Source: an uncultured Collinsella sp. (GTDB taxonomy: Bacteria; Actinomycetota; Coriobacteriia; Coriobacteriales; Coriobacteriaceae). From it: a stretch of 64,000 nt of DNA. The stretch is taken from the NCBI GenBank assembly GCA_937982065.1, contig CALJMO010000007.1, positions 1-64,000 of the forward strand, in the 5' to 3' direction. This document shows positions 18,549 through 28,200 of this stretch, piece after piece. How positions within the stretch are numbered: the stretch's first letter is position 1; every line of letters begins with the position of its first letter. The notes below the pieces were generated by a model. It was not told the DNA's origin and ran no database searches. It saw only the letters and a program-made list of their open reading frames with translations. The position numbers and the translations under genes were made by a program.

Positions 18549-19823
18549 TTAAATACGCTGTTTGGGCTCGGTGACGATGGCTCGGACGATGCGGGGGCGA
18601 TCGGTGAGGTCATGGACGATACGCACGTCCGAAAGGCCTGCCTGGCGACAGAGCTCGGCCGCGGCATCGAGGGCACCCTCGTAGAGCTCGCAGGCAAACA
18701 GGCCGCCGGCGCGCAGCATGTAAGGCGCCGCATTGAGCAGGCGGCGGAAAATATCGAGGCCGTCGGCGCCGCCCTCGAGCGCCAGGTCGGGCTCAAAGTC
18801 CTTGACCTCGTGCGGCAGCGAGCGCATGACGTCGGTCGGGATGTAAGGCGGGTTGGAGACGAGCACATCAAAGGTGCCCCACTCTTCGCGGGGAATGGAA
18901 CTCACCAGGTTGGTGAGGCTAAAGGCAACCTCATCTGCCGTGAGGCCGAGGGCGTCGCGGTTTTTGGTGGCCAGATCGATGGCGCGCGGCTCGATATCGG
19001 TGGCGGTGCAGGTAACGTGGCCGCGGCGCTCCCAGGCAAGGGAGAGCGAAATGCAGCCCGTGCCGCAGCCGACCTCGAGAACGCGGGCAGTGCAGGGCTC
19101 GGTTGGGGCAGATACGTTAGCCTCGGCGGCATCTTGCGCGGGAGTCGCCTGTTGGTCGTTGTCCTCAATGGCGATGCCGTATTCGTCGAGCTCGGGCTCG
19201 GGGGTTTCCATGGCCTCTGCTTCTGCCGCTTCGGCTTCTGCTGCCTGCGCGGCGGCTTCCTCGGCCTCGCGGTCGGCCAGTTCCTCGGCATAGGCGCGGC
19301 TACCGAGCACGTCGCTACCCAGCGCAGCCTCATCGGCGGCCGTCAGGTTGGCGGCACGGCGCTCGGCGGCCGCGCGTTCGTCAGCCAGCGCCGCCTCGGC
19401 TTTGCGGGCCTGCTCGACCTCATCGTTCCAAGGCAGCTCAACACGCTGACGGGCAGCAGCCTCGGGGCTCAGCACCTCGGCATCCAGATAATTGAGGACT
19501 TCCTCGACGAGCATCTCGGTCTCGGGGCGCGGAATGAGCACACCGGGGGCGCACGCGACGTCGATCATGCGAAACTGCGTGCTGCCGGTGATGTACTGCA
19601 GCGGCTCGCCCTTCGCGCGACGGACGACCGCCGCGTGCATGGTCTCGAGCTGCGATGCGTCGAGCGTCTCGTCCATGCGCATATACAAGTCGATACGCGC
19701 CAGGCCCGTGGCCGCGCACAGCAGCCACTCGGCAGAAAGACGGGGATGCTCCTCACCGCGCTCGGCCAGGTACTCCTTGGTCCACTCGAGACAACGCTTG
19801 ATGGTCCAGATCTCGTTTGCCAT
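18549..19823 (-). CDS. prmC: Peptide chain release factor N5-glutamine methyltransferase with acidic insertion
   Basis: Methylates the GGQ glutamine of release factors. The N-terminal helical domain (about residues 1-120) is normal and ends with the conserved PGVLIPRPETEMLVE. The methyltransferase domain starts at VLEVGCGTGCISLSLA and contains the glutamine-binding LVSNPPYIP and LALEGGADGLDIFR. Between them lie ~120 extra residues rich in Ala and Glu, so the protein has 424 residues rather than ~280. Start at ATG 19823 after GGGGAGGAC. It follows prfA as usual, but with a 632-bp gap. Confidence 0.92.
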   Translation of the reverse strand: MANEIWTIKRCLEWTKEYLAERGEEHPRLSAEWLLCAATGLARIDLYMRMDETLDASQLETMHAAVVRRAKGEPLQYITGSTQFRMIDVACAPGVLIPRPETEMLVEEVLNYLDAEVLSPEAAARQRVELPWNDEVEQARKAEAALADERAAAERRAANLTAADEAALGSDVLGSRAYAEELADREAEEAAAQAAEAEAAEAEAMETPEPELDEYGIAIEDNDQQATPAQDAAEANVSAPTEPCTARVLEVGCGTGCISLSLAWERRGHVTCTATDIEPRAIDLATKNRDALGLTADEVAFSLTNLVSSIPREEWGTFDVLVSNPPYIPTDVMRSLPHEVKDFEPDLALEGGADGLDIFRRLLNAAPYMLRAGGLFACELYEGALDAAAELCRQAGLSDVRIVHDLTDRPRIVRAIVTEPKQRI

Positions 19824-20215
19824 GGGGTCCTCCCCTCTTAAGCGCCGGGCGGCGCGCGAATGTCGGAGCAGATTGTACGCGAGGGTGGCACGCGGCAAGG
19901 GACGATTGGAAGCGATTATCGAGAATCAGCCCAGAATTTTGCACCGAGCTCGCTCAAAGTGTTCATTCGCCGACGTCCAGATTTGCATTCGTCAAGCTTT
20001 TGGCAAGGTTGCCCAAAAACTGACCAATATCTAACCAAGAACATACCAAATCACTTGACGCGCGACTCATCAAAAAATGCACTGCGACTTCTTGGACGAT
20101 TTTTTGAGCAATATTTTCAATAGCAGATGAATGCTATTAATTACTTTGAGCAGGTAGGCAGCTTAATTTCTAACAAAACAGATTAAATAAACTCGAAAAG
20201 TAATTTACCCAACCT
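19824..20215. other. AT-richer non-coding stretch between prfA and prmC
   Basis: About 390 bp with much lower GC than the surroundings, especially 20040-20215. The short open frames have no ribosome binding site or recognizable domain, and I see no gene. It may hold the prmC promoter or be a remnant of inserted DNA, since prfA and prmC are normally adjacent. Confidence 0.5.
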
Positions 20216-20455
20216 AGTCATTTAAGAACGTCCCCAATGACTACCTCTAAGGCGCCGCAGGTTGAGCATACCGCATCCGGAGCAAGGCAACGCCGCATGT
20301 AGAGGACGGACAGCGAGCGGGTCGCATTTGAGACAAGGTGACGTGAAACGAAAGGGCGCTGACCTTCTGGTCGCGCCCTTGAAGTTGAACGTCAGATTGT
20401 CCAAATGCGGCCCGCGCAGCGTCGGCTGGTCCGCCGTTCGGTAGAACGGCGGAAC
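20216..20455. repeat. Structured intergenic repeat element, copy E2
   Basis: A second copy of the element at 4591. It opens with AGTCATT...AATGACT and has ~45 extra bases inside (about 20242-20302). It then carries the same 100-bp hairpin core (20324-20423), followed by its own terminal hairpin (TCCGCCGTTC-GGTA-GAACGGCGGA, 20430-20453) next to the prfA stop codon. Terminal stems differ between copies but stay paired. Confidence 0.8.
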
Positions 20456-21523
20456 CTACACAGCCTGTGCCAGCTTCTCGGCTCGCTCGGCGGCGGCGAG
20501 CGCCTCGATGACGGTGCCGAGCTGATCGCCCAGAAGGACGCCGTTGTAGGTGGAGTTGAAACCGATGCGGTGATCGGTCACGCGGTCCTGGGGCTGGTTG
20601 TAGGTACGGATCTTCTCGGAACGGTTGCCGTGGCCGATCTGGCTCTGGCGCTCGGCACCGAGCTCGGCCTGCTGCTTCTCGAGTTCCATCTCGTACAGAC
20701 GGGCGCGCAGCATCTGCATGCAGACCTCGCGGTTCTGGATCTGGGAACGCTGCTCCTGCGACTGCACCACGGTGTTGGTGGGCAGGTGGGTGATGCGCAC
20801 GGCGGAGTAGGTGGTGTTAACGCACTGACCGCCAGGGCCGGAGGCGCAGTAGGTGTCGATGCGCAGGTCGGACTGGTTGATCTGGACGTCGATCTCCTCG
20901 GCCTCGGGAAGTACGGCGACGGTAGCCGTGGAGGTCTGAATGCGGCCCTGGGACTCAGTCTTGGGAACGCGCTGGACGCGGTGCACGCCGGACTCGAACT
21001 TCATGACGGAGTAGACGCGGTCGCCCTCGACCTTGAACTCGATGGACTTAAAGCCACCGGCCTCGCTGGGGCTGGAATCGAGCACGGTAGTCTTCCAGCC
21101 GCGCGACTCGCAAAAGCGCTGGTACATCTTGTACAAGTCGCCGGCGAAGATGGCCGCCTCGTCGCCACCGGCGGCGGAACGGATCTCGACAATGGTGTTC
21201 TTGTCGTCGTTGGGGTCGCTCGGGATGAGCATGTACTTGATGTCTTCCTCGAGCTGGGGAAGCTTGTCCTCGTTCTCGGAGATGTCCATCTGGAGCATCT
21301 CCTTCTCGTCAGCGTCGGTGGTGTCGCGGAGCATCTCCTTGGCAGCCTCGATGTCGTCGAGCGCGCTGATGTACTCGCGCGAAGCGGCAATGAGGTCGGA
21401 CTGGTGCGCGTACTCCTTGTTGAGACGCGTGAACTCCTTGATGTCGGAGGCGACGGCCGGGTCGGAAAGCTTCTTCTCGAGCTCCTCGTAGGCCTTGATG
21501 ATCTTTTCGAGCTTGTCGCGCAT
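20456..21523 (-). CDS. prfA: Peptide chain release factor 1
   Basis: A 355-residue class I release factor for UAA and UAG. The catalytic GGQ lies in CASGPGGQCVNTTYSAVRITH and would be methylated by the PrmC encoded downstream. The family motif RSAAGGDEAAIFAGDL and the C-terminal RIRTYN-type stretch (KIRTYNQPQDRVTDHRIG) are present. The codon-recognition tripeptide was not assigned with certainty. ATG at 21523 follows GGAGTCCCGCC. Upstream bases 21524-21746 hold no gene, only a degenerate half of the CAAAGGGAC palindrome near 21722. Confidence 0.95.
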   Translation of the reverse strand: MRDKLEKIIKAYEELEKKLSDPAVASDIKEFTRLNKEYAHQSDLIAASREYISALDDIEAAKEMLRDTTDADEKEMLQMDISENEDKLPQLEEDIKYMLIPSDPNDDKNTIVEIRSAAGGDEAAIFAGDLYKMYQRFCESRGWKTTVLDSSPSEAGGFKSIEFKVEGDRVYSVMKFESGVHRVQRVPKTESQGRIQTSTATVAVLPEAEEIDVQINQSDLRIDTYCASGPGGQCVNTTYSAVRITHLPTNTVVQSQEQRSQIQNREVCMQMLRARLYEMELEKQQAELGAERQSQIGHGNRSEKIRTYNQPQDRVTDHRIGFNSTYNGVLLGDQLGTVIEALAAAERAEKLAQAV

Positions 21524-21860
21524 GGCGGGACTCCTTTATATGCGTGAAGGTGAAAATCGGCAGAATTGATGGGACGCATGGCGCCACTGCGGGGGTAAGC
21601 CCAGCTAGAACATGTCGATCTTCAGATACATGCGCATCCCTTCGCGTATGAGGTACATAGTTGCGGTCTAACCCATACATGATAGCGTGCGCAGGCATAC
21701 CTGCATATAACCCGCACGGAATGCGACAAAGGGTCAGTCTCTTTCCTTGAATACAACTTCATCCGAACGCCTCCCGCATTCATCCGCACATATACGGATA
21801 AATTTGGGAATCCGATACCCTGAGGGCCGGATCGGCCGGCCCCGGGAGATCGGAGGACGC

Positions 21861-22190
21861 CATGTCCGGAAAGGGCGGGAAGGGCGCCGCGAGGGCGGTC
21901 CCAAGGACCCACGGCAGGCTCACCGGGTACGAGCGGGACACGGTCCAGAGGATGCTGAAGCGCAGGGTTCGCTCGGCCACTTCCTCGAGAGGTTCAAGGG
22001 CGTATCGACCCGCAGGCTCCACAGCTGCCTGATGTGGTTCAGATGGCTGCGCGAGGCCGCACGCGTCGGGGACAGGACGTCGCTCATGCGCGAGCAGCTC
22101 GACGACGGGCGCTACGAAAAGATCCGGAAGAAGATGATGGAGCCGGAGTACGAGTTCCATCTGGAGCCGGACGTGCAAACGGTGGGTTAA
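21861..22190 (+). pseudogene. Decayed transposase remnant with internal deletion
   Basis: An ATG at 21861 after GGAGGACGCC opens MSGKGGKGAARAVPRTHGRLTGYERDTVQRMLKR in one frame. From about 21960 a second frame continues with LGHFLERFKGVSTRRLHSCLMWFRWLREAAR to the stop at 22190. The second part resembles the C-terminus of integrase-core transposases, where a FxGVSTxxLxxYL pattern is common. The first looks like the true N-terminus, with most of the catalytic core deleted. I could not find terminal inverted repeats, and the family assignment is tentative. Confidence 0.45.
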
Positions 22191-22204
22191 CATAGCCTTT
22201 CACC

Positions 22205-22246
22205 AAAAAGGGCGAGCGGCCGTGCCCTGCGACCACCCGCCCTCAA
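22205..22246 (-). terminator. Terminator after the adhesin gene
   Basis: On the minus strand GAGGGCG and CGCCCTT form the outer stem of a GC-rich hairpin followed by TTTTT, about 25 bp after the adhesin stop codon. Confidence 0.65.
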
Positions 22247-22271
22247 TCAAAGCCCTTCTCGGCCGCCGTAG

Positions 22272-25200
22272 CTACCGGTTCCGGCGCCGCAGGATAACGC
22301 CTGCGGCGATCAGCACCACCGCGCCGCCCGCGATGCCACCCAGGGCCATCGGCGACAAGCTGGTATCGCCCGTATACGGCAGACTCGGCTTCTCCTCCTT
22401 CGGCACCGGTGACTTGCTCGGCGGATTGGTGGGCGGCTCCGTCGGCGGGGTGGTCGGCGGCGTGTACGTGTTCTTGAACACCGGCGCCACGGCGCCGTCA
22501 TAGGTTACCGTCGCCACCAGATGGCCCGCACCGTCGTCCGTCACCGTCACCGTTACCCGGTGCTCGGCCGCGTCGTACGTCACGTTCTTCTGACCGTCGT
22601 CCACCTCGGAGATGCTGTAGGCGTACGTTCCGGGCTTGTCGTACGAGATCGCCTCGAAGCCCACCGTGCCGTCCGCCGCGTTCTTTGCGGTCTGCAGCAC
22701 CTTGCCGTCGGCATCCTTCAGCTGGAAGGAGAACTGCCCTTCCTTCAGGTCCTCGCCGCTCAGCACCTTGGAGGCCCCCAGCTTCACCTCAGTCGCGGCC
22801 GGCGCGTAACTGTTGCTGAACGCCACCGCATCCGCAGCCTTGCCGCCCTTGCTGTAGGCAACCTGCGCCTCCAGCGCGTGCGTCTCCGCATTCTCCGTCA
22901 CCGTCACCGTCGCGGTAAAGACCGTCGTGTCGTAGGTGACGCCGTTCGCCGTCGCCCCTGCCCGCTCGGACACGGTGTAGACGTACGTCCCCACCTTGTC
23001 CAGCTGCAGCGGCGCGAAGCCGAACGTGCCGTCGGCGCCGTTCTGCACCGTCTGCACCACGTTACCGTCGGCGTCCTTCAGGTCGAAGAAGAACTCACCC
23101 TCGGCCAGGTCGCGGCCGGTCAGAGCCTTCGTTCCGGTAATCGTCGCCGTCGTTGCCGTCGGCGTGTAGGTGTTGGTGAAGGTCAGATCCGCAGCCGTCT
23201 TGTTCGCCGTCGCGGTCAGCTGGCCGCTGCCGTCATCGGTCACGTTCACCGTTACGTCCAGCACCGCATCGCTGTAAGTGATGGTGCCATCTTGGCCCGC
23301 AACCTCCTTCACCTGGTACGCATGCGAACCAGGTGCGGTGTACGAGATGGCCTTGAAGGTAAACGCTTTACCCACGTTCGTGGTCCGGTCGATCTCCTGC
23401 CCGGTGGCCACGTCAATCAGCGCGAACGTGAACTCGCCATCGGCGGGCGTCCGCGTGGTGGCCGGGTCGGCATTCTCAAGCACCTTGGTGCCAGAGATCT
23501 GGTAGGAGGTCTGACCCGGCTGGTAGCTGTTCGCAAACGTCATGGTATTGGGGGTGACGCCGTTCTCGGTGCCCTCGCTCGGTTTCACCGTAGAGCTCTC
23601 TACCACCAGCTTGCCGTCGTTGTTGTCCTTCACCACGTAGGTCAGGGTGTACGTCTTGCCGGTGTAGGTCACGCCCGGCACGCCCGGCGCGCCGTCCGTC
23701 GGCTGCACCTCACGGACCGTGAAGGGAAAGGTGCCCGCATGGTCGAAGGTCAGCTCGTTAAAGTAAACCTTGCCCTTGGCGTCGTTCTTCTGGGTCTGGA
23801 GCACCGTACCGTCAGACCCCACCAGCTCGAAGGCGAAGTCTCCCGCCTTTAGCTGATAGCTGCCGTCGTGCACGTCAACGCTCTTGGTGAGGGCGATCGC
23901 GCCGGAGTTCGTCGCCTTCGCCTTGTAGGTGTTGGTGAAGGTGGGCTTCGTGGCGTCCGCGCCGTCGTAGGCGATGCTCGCCTGCAGCGTGCCGGCATTG
24001 TCCACAACCGTCACCACGGCATGATGCACCGCGTCGTCGTAGGTCACGCAGGCCAGATCACCCTTCCGCTCCACGATAGTGTACTCGTACGTGCCCGGCT
24101 TCGCGTAGGAGAAGGCGTCGAAGTTAACACTTCCGTCCGCGCCGTTGGTCGCGGTCCGGACGGGCTTGGCCCCGGCAAGCTGCTCAGCAGTCATTTTGCC
24201 CTCGTACACATCGAAGGTGAACTCGCCGTCCTTGGGGACGATCGGCGTGTTGTCGTCCTTCTTCACATAGCTCTTCTGCGCACCGAGGGCCAGACCGGTC
24301 GCGGCCGGCTGGTAGGTGTTGGTGAAGGTATCCGAGCCGGATGCGCTCGTCACGATCGCCTTCGCATTCAGTGCTCCGTTCCCGCCGTCTGTGACCGTCA
24401 CCGTATAGGTGAGGGCATGATTGTCATAGACCATGCCCGGCTCCGCGCCCGGCTGCTCCACGATGGTGTAGGTGAAGTCCTTGCTCGCGGCGCCGTCCAA
24501 GTCGGAGAGCTGGAACTCGCGCGTGAAGCAGACCTTGCCGTTTGCATCGTTCTTCGCGGTGGCGATCACGTTGCCGGCAGCGTCCTTCAGGTCGAAGGTG
24601 AACTCGCCGTCCGCAGGCTTCGTCGTGTGATCGAAGCCGTCCGCAACCTTGATGGTCTTGGTCGCCGTCAGCTCCACGGATCCCTTTGCGGTGTAGGTGT
24701 TGTTGAAGGTGGGAGCCGTAGCGGTACCGTCATAGGTGACGGTCACCTTCGTCTTGTTGTTGTCGTCCTGGTTCTGCTCTACCTTGACGTGGACCTTGAC
24801 TTCCTTGGCGTCGTAGGCCACGCCGTCGACGGACTGGCCGGCCTTCTCCTCCTTGAGCGTGTAGTCGTACTCGCCCAGGTTCAGGCCCTTGACGGTCAGC
24901 TTGACCTTGCCATTCTTATCGTTGGTGCCGCGAGCGTCCTCATTGCCGTCCTGGTCGTACAAGCCGAAGGTGAACGCATCGGCCGTCAGGTCCTTGCCCG
25001 CGAGAACTTTCGTGGCCTCAACGGTGACGTCCGCCGTCGGCTTCGTGTTGGTGAAGGTCGGCACGGCCTTCTCACCGTCGTAGGTGACGGTCGCCTTCAG
25101 CTCGCCCTTTTCGTCGGTGACCTTGACGTGGACCTTCACGCCCTTCGCGTCGTAGACGACGGTCGAGTCGGCGCCCTTCACCTCCTTGATGGTGTAGTCG

Positions 25201-28200
25201 TGGTCGCCCGGCGTAGCGTAGTCGATGGCTGCAAAGGCGACCTTGCCGTCCTTCTCGTTTTGGACAGTCTGGACCACGCTGCCGTCCTTGTCGAGCAGCT
25301 GGAACGTGAAGTCACTCCCCGCGAGCTCACCGCCCGTGAAGCGCTTCGTCGCCTTGAGCGTTACCGAGGTCTCCTTCGGGTGGTACGTGTTCGTGATCAC
25401 CGCAATCTGATCGTCGATCACCTGAGATGTGGCGGTGCCATCATCCTTATAGATCTGCTCCATTTTGACGACTGGCTCGGTCAGATTTCCCTTGCCGTCA
25501 TCCTTCACCGTTACGGTCACTTTGTATTCGGCGCTGGAGTAGCTGACACCGCCCAGCCAACTGGGATCGCTCTTGGCGGGCGTAGTCTCGGCAATGTAGT
25601 AGGTGTACTTGCCAGGCTTCTCATACTCAATCTCTCCGAAGCTAAATTCTTCGGCGCTCGTAACGGTCTTCTCGACTTGCTTCATGCCGGCCACGGGCGC
25701 TGCCGTGGCACCATCAGGCATCGGCGTTCCATCGGCGGCGCGCAGGCAAAGCTCGAAGCTGTCGGCGCTAGTCCACTCACGGCCGGTGAACTTCTTCTTC
25801 GCCTTGATGCCTGTGAGCGTCACCGAAGACTTCACGCTGTAGCTGTTGGTGAACACCAGCTTGTTGTCTTTGGCCACCGTGCCGTCGGAATTCTGCGGGG
25901 CAATCCTGCCCGAGATGCTATCGCCTTCTTCAGTCAGATTCTTGTCACCCTGCTTGCGGCCGGTCAGCTTATAGCCCGCGGGCATCTTGTCTGCGCCGGT
26001 CAGCTCCTGCACCGCGTACTGGTCACCCTCGGCGAGACCGTACACGCGGATCGTCTGGCCGTCCGTGATGGTCTGCTCGCGGCCGTTCTCGAGGTCGAAT
26101 ATTTTGCCGACCTGCTTCTCGCTTGCGGTCCCCGCGTTCTCAAACACCGCGGCCTTGTACGTCTTCCCCGCCGTCGTGGGCACGGTGAACTTGAAGGTGA
26201 ACCCCGCGTCCGGTTTTCCCGTCAGGCCCGCTGGCACCACGACCTTCTTCGTCACCTCGAGGCTCGCCTCGCGCTTGTTCGCTACGCGCACACAGGTGGC
26301 GCCCGTAAACAGGGCATTCAGGTTCATGTCGTCCAGATCGGCGCGGGCGCCCTTCGCATTAGTGTCACCAGACACGTCCTGGGTGATACCCATACGTATC
26401 CAGCCCGTCTCGGTCTCCAGGCGGTAGGGTTTGCCCTCCTCGGTGGGCCCATACTGGTACATGCGTCCGTTAGCGCCGTACTTGAGGTGCACTGTGTCGT
26501 CTGCACCCACGGGTTCGACATCGGTCCACGTCAGGTTGTCGTTAACATTGGTCTCGCCATTCGAGGTCTGCCGCGTACCCTTGATCCACGTGAGCGTGTT
26601 ATCGATGTCGCCCTCTGCGCCAAACTGGTCCAGACTCTTCATGAGCGCGCCCGGGCCCACGAACGTCGAAACGCCGTCATCGTCCGTACCAGCATCGGCA
26701 TGGACGCCGTAATCGTCCACAATCACCTTGGTGAGCGTGTCGTTAAGCAGGAAGCCCTTGGGAGCCGAGACCTCCTTTAGGAAGTAAGTTCCATTCACGA
26801 GCGGCCTGTTACCGGCGCTTGTATTCGGGAATATGCCCGCACCTTCGAGCGGGACCGGGTTGCCGACCGACCCCGTCGTCAGGGTGTCGTAGGGGGTCTG
26901 CTCGCCCTTGAGCACGACCTTGCCGTTCGCGTCTGTTGTCACCTGTCTGGAGGTGTACAGGGCGAACTTCGCCCCGTCAACGGGCTTACCCTCGGTATCG
27001 GTCTTCTGCACGAACAGGCGGTTCTGGATGTTCGTGACGAGCAGGCGCGTGGCGAACTGCCGCTTGAAGTTCGTGCCGTCTGCGATGCCATCGCTGTACA
27101 CGTGGACGGTGTTCTCGGGCTTCGCGTTGGCGATGGAGCTCTCCGTTGTGTGGTAGATGGCCACCATGTACTCGGCATCCTTGCGGGCATCACCGCTCAG
27201 CAGGTAGTAGTACTTGGAGATGTCACCGGGCAGATTTTGAATCTCTACCTGGTACTGGCCGCTCGTGTTGAGCGTGAAGGCGTGCAGGTCCTTCTTCGCC
27301 GCCTCGATAGCGCCGGCCTTGCTCGGCTTCTCGGCGAGGGTGTACCCCATTCCCGTCGATGGGTCGCCCGACACGGCGTACCAATTGTTCTGATTTTTGA
27401 TATCTGCGTTTGCGCTTTTATCGCGCTTGAGCACCACAGCGAACAGTATGCCAGACTTCAGGTTGACGGTCTCGTCGGACTTCGTCAGGTCATCATTCGC
27501 CTTGTACACGTTCACCGGTGCGGTGATGGTCTCCTTCGCGCCGACAAACGCACCAGTCTTCCACACGACGCTGTCCGCATCCATACCGCCGCGGTTGATG
27601 ATGACGCCGCCCGCGCCGTTCTCAGCGCTCGCGGGCACGTACTCGAGCTGCATGCTGCCACCTGTCGCCGTGAGACTCGAGCGGTATCCCTCCGGCACGC
27701 GCGTCTCCTTCAGGAGGTAGTACTTGTTACCGTGATTCTTGTTGTAGAGATCGTCGAAGTTGATGACGCCGTTGTCATCGTCGTTCGTGAGCGTTAGGTG
27801 GCCGGCCTCGTCCGTGGTGCCGGAGCCGAGGAGCGCGTTCTTGTCATTGGTCGTATCTGTAAAGTTCTCGTCTGTTTTGTACAGCGCGAACTCGGCGCTC
27901 TGTACGAACTTGCCGTCCTGGTCGAACTTTATGATGTCGGACTCGGGCACCGTCACGAGGTTGAACTTGAGCTCCATGTTGGAGTCGGTGGCGCCGCGCT
28001 CCAGGTAGAAGAACTTGAGGGTGTGGTTGGTGTCGTCGGCGAAGGTGTTGCCTTCCCAGCTCGTGTCGCCGGCTTTGCCCGCCTCCTGGTACTTGCTCTT
28101 CAGCGTGCCGTTGTAATTGTCGTTTACCTTAATGTCGCCCGTATGAAAGTTGATGCTCAGACTCGCGCGGTTGTGAATACCGCCGATATCACCCACGAGG

